Assembly: GCA_001695595.3 (NCBI GenBank)
Contig: MBPM02000015.1
Coordinates: 496,001 to 560,000 of the forward strand
Origin: Plasmopara viticola
Taxonomy: Eukaryota > Oomycota > Peronosporomycetes > Peronosporales > Peronosporaceae
Direction: 5' to 3'
Length of the DNA: 64,000 nt
Shown here: positions 13,175 to 22,611 of the stretch, piece after piece
How positions within the stretch are numbered: position 1 is the stretch's first letter
Layout of the letters: the number at the start of each line of letters is the position of its first letter
Position numbers and translations under genes: made by a program
The notes under the pieces: model-generated
What the model was told of the DNA's origin: nothing
The model's database searches: none
Seen by the model: the letters and a program-made list of their open reading frames with translations, nothing else

Positions 13175-13496
13175 TTTTCGGAAAAGGTTGGGGTGACGCC
13201 CTCCTTCCAAGCGCGGGGGCTAAATGCTCGCGCGCTTCGGGTAGGTGCTCTCGGGCATCTGCAGGTCTCTAACGGGTCTCACCCTAGACGCGACGGTCTC
13301 CAGCACCAGGGCGCCACCTGGGCTCTTACCAAGTCAGAACTACACAAAATAATGGAAGACCCTCACGGCCTCGGTGCTGGCTGCACTGCCCGCCGAACGA
13401 GACCCGACGTATGCGGACACCACTCTATGCCGTGGACTAGCCATAGAGCCTAGCACGCGCATAACTTGGTAACGCGATGAGGTAATACAATACAAT
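13175..13496 (+). mobile_element. Short non-autonomous LINE derivative with 12-bp target duplication
   Basis: Flanked by perfect 12-bp repeats actagcacggga at 13163-13174 and 13497-13508. The body joins three separated pieces of the LINE at 46579-47726: its 5' end (tcggaaaaggttggggtg to ccagcacc), about 30 bases of the ORF region coding for TWALTKSE-like sequence, and the 3' end ending in (tacaa)n. The same joins occur at 50146-50443 and 51948-52279. The target duplication and simple-repeat tail are hallmarks of target-primed reverse transcription. It carries no intact coding capacity. Confidence 0.85.
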
Positions 13497-13508
13497 ACTA
13501 GCACGGGA

Positions 13509-14296
13509 AAATAGTAGCTAGCCGATACTATTGCTCAGACTTTTTAAAGTACACAGCTATTTTGGTCTGTGGGCATCTAGCCCACCCAAGTTTCACACAC
13601 CCAGCTTTATTGCGGATTGGCTGGGCAGTCACGCTCTTGGGTGTGGTATTTTTATCCACTGTGGCAACTCTGGCTGCATCCTACGCAGGCTACTCTCGGT
13701 CCCGTGTCGAGCGGTCGAGCAATCGAGCGGTCGAGCAGCAGGATTAATGTTACAACACTTCAGCAACCTCAAAGGCAGACCATTATACCACACGTCAGCA
13801 CTGTAATCGCGCGAAGTTTACAGTAAAATCTTTCGCTTTGAGTGCAAACATGATCAGCTCGTTCAATTCGAGTACAAGCGGTTCGCTGTGAGTTTATCCA
13901 GCATTGGCAGTAGAAAAAGCCGCTATATCATGAATATATTTAACCAACTTGTATTCCAGAAGTGAACACACAATACGGATTTTCGCACCTGGGGGAAGTG
14001 CAGACCTCCATTAGGTGAAAGGATTTGACTAGCGGAAAGCTTGATTGGAGCTGTTCCGTTCACGTACTGACAGTAATCGCGCGCTATAAAATTGTGCGCA
14101 TACCCATCAGTCGGATGTAAAAAAAGATACTCACTCTAATGTGCCAGAATACCATCAGCGTAAATTGGTCAACCCGAGGATTTACTATTTTTGCGCGTCG
14201 GGTTGCAATACATCTGCACGTCATCTTGCCAGAACTGAAGTGGTACACGTAATCTGCACGTAATCCTCACATTCTCACCAAAGGTCGAATTCAGCA
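13509..14296. other. Upstream region of the ISWI gene
   Basis: About 790 bases without a supported gene. A short internal repeat of gagcggtcgagca-like units lies at 13708-13740. The sequence cctcacattctcacca at about 14264-14279, 17-32 bases before the ISWI start, resembles a pyrimidine-rich oomycete initiator and may mark transcription start. Confidence 0.4.
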
Positions 14297-17200
14297 ATGG
14301 CGGAGTCAAGCAGTCCAAGCAGTGGGAGTGGGAGCCCCAGCAGCGCTAGTAGCACTCCCCCCTCCACCCCAAAGGTAGAGGAAGACACAAAGGATGCCCA
14401 CGACGACGTGTCATTGGATGAAGGGGACTCGGTGGAGGAGCATGAGACAGCGGACGACGAGGATACGGTTGATCCCCCCGATGAGACCAAGAAGACGCTC
14501 TTGTCCCAAGAAGAGCGCGATGCGCTCCGACGGGAGGAAGAAACGTTTCTTCAAGAGCAACGTGATCGTCAGAACAAGTCGTTGGACCTCGTAAAACAGT
14601 CGCTGGCGCAGGACGTCGAGTGGGAGGCCAAGTCTGCCCGCGACAAGAAAATGGCTTTTTTGATGGCGCAATCCGACGTCTTTACGTCTTTTCTCATGGG
14701 TGGAAGCAGTGCGGTTGGGAAGGAAATGTCGCGTTCGAAAGCGGCAAAAGTTGCGGGCTCGAAGCGTGGCAAAGGCAGTAAACAAGCCGACGCGCAGACG
14801 TTGCAAGACATGGACGATGCACGGTACACGCGGATCACGCAGCAGCCGTCCATCATCAAGTTTGGGACCATGAAGCCGTATCAACTGGAAGGATTGAATT
14901 GGATGATTCGATTGCACGATTCGGGCGTAAACGGCATCTTGGCCGACGAAATGGGGCTTGGCAAGACGTTGCAGAGTATCTCGCTGCTTGCGTACCTACG
15001 CGAAGCACGAGGGATTGAACGACCACATATTATTATTGTCCCAAAGAGCACCGTGGGCAATTGGATGCGGGAGCTTAAGCGATGGTGTCCGTCGATCAAA
15101 GCGCACAAGTTTATGGGCAATAAGGACGAACGGGCTATTCAAAAAGAGGTGGTGGTCAAGCAGGATTTTGATGCGCTCGTGCTGTCGTATGAAGTGGCCA
15201 TTATTGAAAAGGCCGTGTTGCAAAAGATCAAGTGGAAATACCTTCTCATTGACGAAGCGCATCGTGTCAAGAATGAGAATTCCAAGCTCTCGCGAGTCGT
15301 TCGGGAGTTTAAAGTAGAGCACCGTCTGCTCATCACGGGCACGCCCCTCCAGAATAATTTGCACGAATTATGGGCCCTCTTGAACTTTTTATTGCCGGAC
15401 GTGTTTTCGGATTCGGAGGATTTTGATGCGTGGTTTAATGTCGACGAGCAGGAAGGACAGGAGAATGTGATTAAGAAGCTTCATACGATTCTGCGGCCAT
15501 TCTTACTGCGCCGTCTTAAAGCGGATGTCGAGCATTCGCTGCCCCCGAAGATTGAGACGAAACTCTATGTAGGATTGTCTGAAATGCAGCGCGAGTGGTA
15601 CATGCGTGTCTTGCACCGTGATGCGACGCACTTGAATGCGATTGGTGGGAGCGATCGGGTGCGTCTACTCAATATATTGATGCAATTGCGCAAGGTTTGC
15701 AATCATCCGTATTTGTTTGAAGGCGCTGAGCCAGGACCGCCGTATCAGGAAGGGCCGCATTTGTGGGAAAATTGCGGCAAGATGACGCTCTTGCACAAGC
15801 TGTTGCCGAAATTGCGGGCGCAGAACTCGCGCGTCTTGATTTTCTGTCAAATGACGTCCATGATGGACATTTTGGAGGATTACATGCGGTACTTTAGTCA
15901 CGATTATTGTCGGTTAGATGGGTCCACAAAGGGCGAAGACCGGGACAGCATGATGGAGGAGTTTAATGCGCCTGGAAGTACCAAGTTTTGCTTCTTACTG
16001 AGTACGCGAGCTGGAGGGTTGGGAATCAATTTAGCCACAGCGGACATTGTCATTTTGTTCGACTCGGATTGGAACCCGCAGGTGGATCTCCAAGCGATGG
16101 ATCGCGCTCATCGAATTGGTCAGACAAAGACTGTGCGAGTGTTTCGATTTATTACTGATGGTACCGTGGAAGAAAAGATTGTGGAACGTGCGGAGCGCAA
16201 GCTGTACTTGGACGCCGCTATCATTCAGCAAGGTCGTCTAGCACAGCAAAACCGCAAGCTTTCAAAGGACGAGCTGATGACGATGGTGCGCTTTGGTGCT
16301 GACGAGATCTTTAACGCCCGTGGATCAATGATTACCGATGACGATATCGATGCCATTTTAGCACGTGGCGAAGAACGCACGGAAACGATGAAAGACAAGA
16401 TTGCAGCTGACATGCAGCACAATTTAGCCAACTTTAGCTTGTCGGGTGACAATGGCAACGCCAGCGTCTCGAGCCTATATGAATTTGAAGGCGAAGTGTT
16501 TTCAAAAGACACGAATAACGGTGACGTGCTGCCATCGACATTTATTGCGCTCCCTCAACGCGAGCGCAAGTCGAACTACAATGAAGACGAGTATTACCGA
16601 CAGCAAGCTGGGTTGGCGAAGCCAAAGAAGCCCAAGAAATCCGGGTCCGACGCCGCAAAGGTGCCTGTCGTGCATGACTATCAATTTTTTCAGCAGGATC
16701 GGATTGTGGCTTTGCTGACCAAAAAGACCGTGGTTGAGAATCGGCGAAAGGAGCTGACACGTCTGATCAAAGAAGCCAAGGCAGACGAAGCTCGAGTGAA
16801 GGCACGAAAAGCAAAAGGTGAAGACTCGGCAGAAGAAGAAGAAGGTGACGACACGCGATCTGCTGCTCTTGAAAAGGAGTTGATTGAGACGGAAATGGAC
16901 GCTGCCGACTTAAAGGAGCTGGAAAAGATTGAAAAGGCAGGCTTTGGGGACTGGACTCGACGGGATTTGAAGCAGATGATTAATAGTTGCGAACGCTACG
17001 GTCGTGCCGATAAAACGCGCGTGTGCGAAGAAGTTTCGACGATTCTTGGCAAAGATCTTGGTCAAGTCGAGCGGTATTACGATACGTTCTGGGCGCGCTT
17101 TACCGAGCTCAAGGATCACGCCAAGTACATTGAAAAGATTGAACGCGGTGAAAAGCGTTTGGAGCGCAACGAAGTCGTCAAGCAAGCTCTGGCACGCAAA

Positions 17201-17635
17201 TGCAGTCGCTACAGCCACCCACTTCGTGACATGCGGTTGCATTACCCTGCAGGGTACAAGAGCAAGGGTTACATTCTAGAGGAGGATGTCTTTTTAGTGG
17301 TCATGATGAACAAGTATGGTCCATTGGAGCATTGGGGCGAAATTCGGGACGAGATTCGGAAAGCTTGGCAATTTCGCTTCAATTGGTTTTTCAAGTCGCG
17401 GACGATTGGCGAGCTGCAAAAGCGCGGTGAGCTCCTTACGCGCATGATTGAGCGCGAGAATGACGAGTTGAAGAATAAAAACAGCAAGGACGAGGAGGAC
17501 CTTGCCAAGAAGGCAAAGAAGAGCAGCTCGTCGAGCTCCAAGAGTAAGAGCAGTAGCCGCAGCAAGACATCGAGCAAGAAGCGCAGTAGTTCGTCCAAGT
17601 CGTCGTCTTCATCGAAAAAGCGGCGTGCGAATTGA
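14297..17635 (+). CDS. ISWI-type SNF2 chromatin-remodelling ATPase
   Basis: Uninterrupted 1112-residue protein. The N-terminus (1-65) is acidic and Ser/Pro-rich. The SNF2 ATPase starts near 190 (MKPYQLEGLNWM); Walker A is ADEMGLGKT with Lys223, motif II DEAH is 319-322, motif III LLITGTPLQNNLHELW follows, and the helicase C-lobe has motif V (STRAGGLGINL) and motif VI DRAHRIGQ at 602-609. A HAND-like segment follows; the SANT domain starts near 883 (FGDWTRRDLKQMI) and a SLIDE domain lies at about 980-1065. The last 40 residues are Lys/Ser-rich. The ATPase-HAND-SANT-SLIDE order defines ISWI (SMARCA5/SNF2H family), a nucleosome-spacing motor acting with accessory subunits in the nucleus. Length and motifs are complete, so it is probably active. 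Confidence 0.96.
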   Translation: MAESSSPSSGSGSPSSASSTPPSTPKVEEDTKDAHDDVSLDEGDSVEEHETADDEDTVDPPDETKKTLLSQEERDALRREEETFLQEQRDRQNKSLDLVKQSLAQDVEWEAKSARDKKMAFLMAQSDVFTSFLMGGSSAVGKEMSRSKAAKVAGSKRGKGSKQADAQTLQDMDDARYTRITQQPSIIKFGTMKPYQLEGLNWMIRLHDSGVNGILADEMGLGKTLQSISLLAYLREARGIERPHIIIVPKSTVGNWMRELKRWCPSIKAHKFMGNKDERAIQKEVVVKQDFDALVLSYEVAIIEKAVLQKIKWKYLLIDEAHRVKNENSKLSRVVREFKVEHRLLITGTPLQNNLHELWALLNFLLPDVFSDSEDFDAWFNVDEQEGQENVIKKLHTILRPFLLRRLKADVEHSLPPKIETKLYVGLSEMQREWYMRVLHRDATHLNAIGGSDRVRLLNILMQLRKVCNHPYLFEGAEPGPPYQEGPHLWENCGKMTLLHKLLPKLRAQNSRVLIFCQMTSMMDILEDYMRYFSHDYCRLDGSTKGEDRDSMMEEFNAPGSTKFCFLLSTRAGGLGINLATADIVILFDSDWNPQVDLQAMDRAHRIGQTKTVRVFRFITDGTVEEKIVERAERKLYLDAAIIQQGRLAQQNRKLSKDELMTMVRFGADEIFNARGSMITDDDIDAILARGEERTETMKDKIAADMQHNLANFSLSGDNGNASVSSLYEFEGEVFSKDTNNGDVLPSTFIALPQRERKSNYNEDEYYRQQAGLAKPKKPKKSGSDAAKVPVVHDYQFFQQDRIVALLTKKTVVENRRKELTRLIKEAKADEARVKARKAKGEDSAEEEEGDDTRSAALEKELIETEMDAADLKELEKIEKAGFGDWTRRDLKQMINSCERYGRADKTRVCEEVSTILGKDLGQVERYYDTFWARFTELKDHAKYIEKIERGEKRLERNEVVKQALARKCSRYSHPLRDMRLHYPAGYKSKGYILEEDVFLVVMMNKYGPLEHWGEIRDEIRKAWQFRFNWFFKSRTIGELQKRGELLTRMIERENDELKNKNSKDEEDLAKKAKKSSSSSSKSKSSSRSKTSSKKRSSSSKSSSSSKKRRAN

Positions 17636-18052
17636 CTCTTACACGTCACTTGGTATATGATTAAAAAAATAATAATGGGTTTTATTGCGTTATGGGAAAA
17701 GATTAGTTTTTGTTCGGTAATTGGAAAACAGATTCAAGATTTGGCGGTTTTGGGCATTGATTTCGTTATTGATACTTTCTGACCATGGCGTAGGGTAAAC
17801 TTGATAGTACGCGCGTTAAAAGGTAGATGCGCAAGATGGATCTCACAGCTGTAAAAGGAAGGCTTTGCTGCATCGGAGGATGGTTTAAAAGACGCGTACT
17901 CTTGTTCATGTTCAGTATCTGAAGGCGGTTTTGCGTACAAAGCCAAGTGGGAGCTGCGGTAGATTAATTACAGTGTGCGTTAATTCTGGTTTTTGCAATA
18001 ATTATTGGGTACAGGTGCTAGAGTAATTGCATCGAGTTCTAAATAGCTTCAA
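17636..18052. other. Convergent intergenic region with a small minus-strand frame
   Basis: Lies between the 3' ends of the ISWI (+) and CXC (-) genes, so terminators for both are expected; an A/T-rich stretch with aataataatggg is at about 17668-17680. A 70-codon minus-strand frame (17946-17734) reads protein-like (for example FYSCEIHLAHLPFNARTIKF) but starts at TTG. A possible splice acceptor (ctaccgcag) precedes it. I could not find an exon that joins it in frame, so I do not call a gene. Confidence 0.35.
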
Positions 18053-19438
18053 TTATTTTGCAACCATGTTCCGAAGCCACATGCTATACTCGTCAAGCAC
18101 GGCACGCTCATGTTCGGCATTTAGACTTGTTGGGCTTTCATGATCTCGATCTACGTCATCATTTTGGTGAGCGACCCATGGTGAGCTTGTCTTTACTCTA
18201 CTTGTTGCCGAAGATACGTTTGTAGTATCATCAGCAGTAGCCTCATTGTAATCTTCCTCGCAAAATAGATCAGCAGCAACAGGAGATGACGGTTCACGGT
18301 CATTATTGGAATCGGAACTTTGTTGAGGTTCACACTCTCCTGAGATATGGGTTAACAAGAATGGACACTTTGTAGTATTGCCACCATTTCCCTTGTCCTC
18401 TTCTGCTACTTCGATTGCCGCTCCTGTGTGTAGTAATTGCTTACTAACTGGCACTCTGGTCAAGCTTTGCCTGATATATTTTCTTTTCGAAACTGTGGGA
18501 GTCACAATGCCTTCGTCTGCTGTGTAGCCATGCTTCATGTGACTGTATGGTCGTTTCGAAGACGTCAATGAATAAATGTCGGCAGTCGTCGAGTCCTCAC
18601 GTCCATGCAGCTTTGAGGGTCCTACTGGAGCACTCTTTGACAGCAATTCCAGCGCCGATGGCTTCTGTGTTGAGGCATTAGTTGGTGTCAACATATCATG
18701 AGATAGGTTTGCAGGCTTCGCACTCGCTCGATGTGGTCGTTTAGCAAGTTTGCACTGCGACGGTCGAACCGTGACGCGTCGCTTACTGGTGTCCGTCTGA
18801 ACGCCTGCAAAGTCGAGCATCTTTTTAACCGATACAAATGTCTCTGTATTGCGGCACTGCGTACACGCACATCGCGATGTGCACGCGACTCCAGCTTGAT
18901 GGCACTCGCAATAATTCTTGACACAGCCACTTTTGCGGCAATTGCACCCTCGAAGGTGTTGATGGGATCCGTTTGCAATTTTGGGCTGAAATGCCAACGG
19001 ATTCCTCGCTAAAATCCCCGCAATCGCTCGCTCTCGATCCGTTAACGTCTCTGATTGATTCTTACACCCTTCACAATGACAACGATGATCGCACAGTTGC
19101 TGAGCTGCCAAGCACTCACAGTACAGCTTTAAGCAATTGGATTTCTTGCAGCTACATCCTTTCGTCCTCTCGGGTAAGAGGGATGACGTCTCGCTCGCTA
19201 ACCTCGTCACAGTTTCGGTCTCTAACGCTCGTGTGGTCGGCTGTGAGCTCTTGTGTTTGCGCTTTTCAATGGTCTGGATGGCCTGTGCAATCTCCTCGTG
19301 ATTGTGCACTTGGTTTGTGCAATTAGCGCACTGGCAACGCTCGTTGCAGCGGCCACCACCTGCAAAACATTCACAATAAAGCTTGAGGCAGTTGGACTTT
19401 TTGCAATTGCAGCCGCGTTGCCAGCTACTGAGCGACAT
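18053..19438 (-). CDS. CXC-domain (LIN54/TSO1/tesmin-like) DNA-binding protein with three CXC repeats
   Basis: 461 residues from the ATG at 19438, chosen because the first CXC repeat begins 9 residues later; an in-frame upstream ATG at 19588 would add 50 residues of low-complexity sequence and is probably 5' UTR. CXC repeats lie at 9-42, 94-127 and 164-197, each with the KKSNC/RKSGC and YCEC cores that bind zinc. Repeats 2 and 3 are joined by RNPLAFQPKI (145-154), the conserved linker of the CRC domain, so they form the standard DNA-binding unit; repeat 1 is extra. The rest is Ser/Thr-rich and probably disordered. Family members bind TTYGAA-type cell-cycle (CHR) elements, LIN54 as part of the DREAM/MuvB complex. 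Target genes here are unknown. Confidence 0.93.
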   Translation of the reverse strand: MSLSSWQRGCNCKKSNCLKLYCECFAGGGRCNERCQCANCTNQVHNHEEIAQAIQTIEKRKHKSSQPTTRALETETVTRLASETSSLLPERTKGCSCKKSNCLKLYCECLAAQQLCDHRCHCEGCKNQSETLTDRERAIAGILARNPLAFQPKIANGSHQHLRGCNCRKSGCVKNYCECHQAGVACTSRCACTQCRNTETFVSVKKMLDFAGVQTDTSKRRVTVRPSQCKLAKRPHRASAKPANLSHDMLTPTNASTQKPSALELLSKSAPVGPSKLHGREDSTTADIYSLTSSKRPYSHMKHGYTADEGIVTPTVSKRKYIRQSLTRVPVSKQLLHTGAAIEVAEEDKGNGGNTTKCPFLLTHISGECEPQQSSDSNNDREPSSPVAADLFCEEDYNEATADDTTNVSSATSRVKTSSPWVAHQNDDVDRDHESPTSLNAEHERAVLDEYSMWLRNMVAK

Positions 19439-19551
19439 GTTGTTCGGCTCTAGAGAGCAACACACGAGATGAGAAGAGAATAGACCAAGGCAAGACAGCG
19501 CAAGCGTACAGTCAGGTGGGGGTGTACTGGATGTGGAATGTAAATATTCAA

Positions 19552-19579
19552 TTTGAATTTGAATTTGCCAGCTTTCAAA
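19552..19579. promoter_or_regulatory. Three TTTGAA (CHR-like) sites upstream of the CXC gene
   Basis: TTTGAA occurs at 19552-19557 and 19558-19563, and as TTCAAA at 19574-19579, i.e. three sites in 28 bases, about 115-140 bases upstream of the chosen start. LIN54-family CXC proteins recognise this sequence, so autoregulation is possible. This is inference from the motif only. Confidence 0.5.
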
Positions 19580-19755
19580 TTGCGCCAACGTACGATCCGA
19601 TTTGACAGGTTATGTATACTAGCAATCGAGTGTAGACTACTATCGTAGTAGAGATTAAGTCGAGTATCACAATATTAATTGTAAGAAAAAGAGAATGGGT
19701 TACCAAAAGGCACATGGTCTCAATTTAGGTTTGTTAAGCACTCATTATTCGGCAC

Positions 19756-20709
19756 CTAATAGTCCTCATCGCCACCAAACATGTCCATGCCACCGCCCAT
19801 GTCAACTTCTTCTTCCTCCTCCACAGGCTCTTCCTTCTTTGTCTCCGTGGCAGCAGCACCGCCAGCAGGAGCAGCGACAGCGAAAGCCGAAGGGTCAGAC
19901 AAATAGGCCTTGTAAGGATCAGCCTTTTCAAAAGAAAAGTCGTCACACTCGACAGCAATGGCAACGAGGGTCTTGAAAGCGTTTGCAATTGAGTGAGGGA
20001 TGGAGGCAAGCGTTGGGATGCCTAGTTCCAGTGACATGGCAGCCACATTACGCAAACCAGCAGCAAACTTGGCGCATAGGTCAGCCTCCGTCAGATCCAG
20101 GACAGCAGGGTCAAAGATCGATCCGTTGTCGTACACCTGTTCGATCACCAAACCGTACGAGAACGGCTTGATGTCGAGCTTTTGCAAGAGCGCAGCTTCA
20201 GAGTTGCCGACTCTGTCACCCTTGCGCGTAAGGAGCACCTCCGACACGATTTCAATCTGTCCCTTTTGAATCTTAGTCGCGATCTGCAGGGCCTGAAAGA
20301 ACGACGTCTGGCCAGGATCTGCGCCCGTGGGTCCAGGGGGCACGACAACATCACATGGGGCAATGGACCCAACGCGAGCCGGAGCGGGGACACGGTTCGA
20401 CTCAAGCACTTCACGAATTTCGGACAGGTCGTCGTTTGTAAACACAAAACCAACGTTGCCTTTTAGTAGCGGAATGAACAGCTCAAGTGGGTGGCCTGGG
20501 TTCTTCTTGACAAAGTTGTTGAACACTTTACGCATGAGAGTATTCTTGCCCATAAGCACTTCCCCACGCCCACGTAGCACTAGACGAATCTGCTGCATCT
20601 GGGCCGACCCGACATTGTCCACACCAACAAGAAAGATCTTGGTGTAGTTTTCGAGCAAATGTTCGAGCTTTTCAAAGTATTCTTGCTTTCGTTCCTGAGA
20701 GAGCCCCAT
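19756..20709 (-). CDS. RPLP0: 60S acidic ribosomal protein P0 (uL10)
   Basis: 317 residues, one coding exon. The N-terminal rRNA-binding domain contains KIFLVGVDNVGSAQMQQIRL and GKNTLMRKV, followed by a central domain with VPAPARVGSIAPCDVVVPPG. The C-terminal hinge is Ala/Gly-rich (AVAAPAGGAAATE) and leads to an acidic tail ending MGGGMDMFGGDEDY, the P-protein tail that recruits elongation factors. It forms the base of the ribosomal stalk with P1/P2. Length matches the family. Just upstream, 20753-20711 has perfect splice signals (gtaagt to cttcttcag), so the mRNA may have a 43-nt intron in its 5' UTR. The gene is divergent from the cytidylyltransferase gene (start 21008), with a roughly 300-bp shared promoter region. 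Confidence 0.97.
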   Translation of the reverse strand: MGLSQERKQEYFEKLEHLLENYTKIFLVGVDNVGSAQMQQIRLVLRGRGEVLMGKNTLMRKVFNNFVKKNPGHPLELFIPLLKGNVGFVFTNDDLSEIREVLESNRVPAPARVGSIAPCDVVVPPGPTGADPGQTSFFQALQIATKIQKGQIEIVSEVLLTRKGDRVGNSEAALLQKLDIKPFSYGLVIEQVYDNGSIFDPAVLDLTEADLCAKFAAGLRNVAAMSLELGIPTLASIPHSIANAFKTLVAIAVECDDFSFEKADPYKAYLSDPSAFAVAAPAGGAAATETKKEEPVEEEEEVDMGGGMDMFGGDEDY

Positions 20710-20739
20710 GCTGAAGAAGAACGCAGTCGCTTTGACCAG

Positions 20740-20960
20740 TTAAGGAGACTTACGCTTGTAGTTTTGGAAATAGGAGCGGTTCCTGTCGAGGTACTCAAGC
20801 TCTCGCTTCCACCAATTGTAGTCCCTAGTAGATAAGTATTCACAAGCTTCCCCTCATCACGTTTTCCGCAGACAAGTCCAAATTTTGCCGATTTGCTGAT
20901 TATTGCGTATCCCTCTTGTACCCCGCACCCACGAACTACATTGCTGAGCCGTGCATACAT
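20740..20960 (-). CDS. Candidate 38-residue microprotein (or uORF) upstream of P0
   Basis: Two-exon reading found by phase matching: exon 1 is 20960-20929, the intron is 20928-20825 (gtgcgg to ctactag), and exon 2 is 20824-20740, ending TAA 31 bases before the P0 start. The product starts MYARLSNVVRG and continues DYNWWKRELEYLDRNRSYF, then QNYKRKSP. It is basic, aromatic-rich and looks like a real short protein, possibly a small mitochondrial subunit, but I do not recognise a family. It could instead be a uORF in the P0 leader: splicing of the 43-nt intron at 20753-20711 would remove its stop and shift it out of frame with P0. Confidence 0.4.
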
Positions 20961-21007
20961 TCTCTAAGTGTCGCTCCTCGCGGTTGATTTGATTTTTCTC
21001 CGACGCC

Positions 21008-22420
21008 ATGTCGGAAGCGCGTACGAGGCGTGCCGTGCTCTATGTGCACGAACTCCTTCACTCGCCCACAGCTGACAACATAATGGTGCATGCGCACAAT
21101 TTATTTGCGCGTATGGGCTTCCCGGAGCCGTACCCGGACGCAGAGCGCCTGGCAATTGCGCTCCTCACGGGTATCTTCACGTTACTGGCCTACTTTGTGC
21201 TCTTTGGTAAGCGCCATCGCAGACGGAGGAAAGCGCTGCAACAGGAGCTGGACAAGGCCTACCATAAAGTGCAGGAGTTGCAAGATCGCATGGCTCAGAT
21301 GGAAGTGGAGGAGCGCGAGGTGCCCCCTAAGGAGCAAATTCGCATCTGGATGGACGGGGCCTTTGACATGATGCATTACGGACACATGAACGCTTTTCGC
21401 CAAGCTCGATCGTTGGGGACTCACCTTGTGGTAGGCGTCAACGATGACGAATCCATTACGGCTTGCAAGGGCGCACCTCCTGTGCTGAACAATGACGAGC
21501 GCATTGCTTCCGTGAGAGGATGCAAGTTTGTAGATGAAGTGGAGTCACAATGCCCTTACATTATGAATGAGGAGTACCTGCAGCGCATGATTAAGAAGCA
21601 CCGTATCGACTATGTGGTGCATGGAGATGACCCTTGTATTGTGGACGGCAAGGACGTTTACGAGTCTGCTCAGAAACTTGGCAAATACCGCACGATTCCT
21701 CGTACTGAAGGTGTGTCCACCAGTGATATTTTAGGACGTATGCTCGTGATGCATAAGACGCATCACAAGCATGACTACTTTGCTGCCAACGGGCAATTGT
21801 CGTCGCGCTTTTTGCAAGACAAGAAGGCTAAGGAGCGTCCTTCCAAGTTCTTGACAACCAATCGCATGCTGCGTTTGTTCTCTGTGGGCAACCATGAACC
21901 TGCCAAGACGGACAAGATTGTATACATTGACGGCGCGTTCGACATGTTTCACGCTGGCCACGTTGAGATTTTGCGGTTGGCCAAGCAAGAGGGCTCGTAC
22001 TTGATCGTAGGTGTACACAACGACAGTGTAGTAAACGCCCATCGTGGTCTCAATTACCCGATTATGAATCTTCACGAGCGTGTACTCAGTGTCCTGGGGT
22101 GCAAATACGTGGATGACGTGCTGATTGACGCACCATGGCAAGTGACGCCTGAAATGATTGCGTCACTCAAGATTTCCTTGGTCGTACACGGTACGCATCG
22201 CGACCAGCACCATTTGCCTGAATTCTCCCTTGAAGAGCACTATGAGCACGCGCGCAAAAGTGGCATCTTTAAATTGATTCAGAGCCCAATCAAACTGGAC
22301 GTCAACGACATTGTCGCGCGGATCAACGATAACCGCGAACGTTTTGAGAAAAAGTTTGTGAGCAAGATGAAGGCTGAAGAAGAATACTACGCGGACCGCT
22401 ACGGCAAGACCAAAGAGTAG
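21008..22420 (+). CDS. Ethanolamine-phosphate cytidylyltransferase (PCYT2/ECT)
   Basis: 470 residues. Converts CTP and phosphoethanolamine to CDP-ethanolamine, the rate-setting step of the Kennedy pathway to phosphatidylethanolamine. Two tandem cytidylyltransferase domains are visible. The first has MDGAFDMMHYGHMNAF with HYGH at 123-126 and RTEGVSTS from 232; the second has IDGAFDMFHAGHVEIL with HAGH at 315-318. The pair of domains is diagnostic of PCYT2 as opposed to choline-specific PCYT1. The N-terminus has a membrane helix at about 48-66 (LAIALLTGIFTLLAYFVLF), then a basic and coiled-coil segment, as in plant PECT1, which is anchored to a membrane; the animal enzyme lacks it. Alternative start at the ATG at 21083 would keep the helix. 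Confidence 0.95.
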   Translation: MSEARTRRAVLYVHELLHSPTADNIMVHAHNLFARMGFPEPYPDAERLAIALLTGIFTLLAYFVLFGKRHRRRRKALQQELDKAYHKVQELQDRMAQMEVEEREVPPKEQIRIWMDGAFDMMHYGHMNAFRQARSLGTHLVVGVNDDESITACKGAPPVLNNDERIASVRGCKFVDEVESQCPYIMNEEYLQRMIKKHRIDYVVHGDDPCIVDGKDVYESAQKLGKYRTIPRTEGVSTSDILGRMLVMHKTHHKHDYFAANGQLSSRFLQDKKAKERPSKFLTTNRMLRLFSVGNHEPAKTDKIVYIDGAFDMFHAGHVEILRLAKQEGSYLIVGVHNDSVVNAHRGLNYPIMNLHERVLSVLGCKYVDDVLIDAPWQVTPEMIASLKISLVVHGTHRDQHHLPEFSLEEHYEHARKSGIFKLIQSPIKLDVNDIVARINDNRERFEKKFVSKMKAEEEYYADRYGKTKE

Positions 22421-22580
22421 TAGAACGAGAAATGTGTTGGCTGGGTAATAATGTAGTACTTGGTCGGAAAAGAGTATAGTATACTTTACAAAGGCATGAA
22501 TATATATCGAGGGCTCACATGTATGTAGTAAAAACGCAGGTGAAAAGGCACGTTCAGAATCTTGTGCATCTCTGGCGTGT

Positions 22581-22596
22581 GCTCATTTCGAGTTTT
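22581..22596 (+). promoter_or_regulatory. Oomycete-type initiator of the RMDN1-like gene
   Basis: gctcatttcgagtttt closely follows the oomycete initiator consensus (GCTCATT plus pyrimidines plus CAWTTT-like end). It lies 15-31 bases upstream of the proposed start at 22612 and supports that start. Confidence 0.6.
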
Positions 22597-22611
22597 ATCG
22601 AACAACTTTGG

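Noticed and set aside
14411..14917. 168-codon minus-strand frame inside the ISWI gene
   Set aside because: Antisense shadow of a strongly conserved ATPase gene; no motif or promoter of its own.
19439..19588. 50-residue N-terminal extension of the CXC protein from an upstream ATG
   Set aside because: Low-complexity sequence overlapping the TTTGAA cluster; the ATG at 19438 sits directly before the first domain as expected.
20964..21155. 63-codon minus-strand frame between P0 and the cytidylyltransferase gene
   Set aside because: Overlaps the cytidylyltransferase N-terminus antisense and shows no motif.
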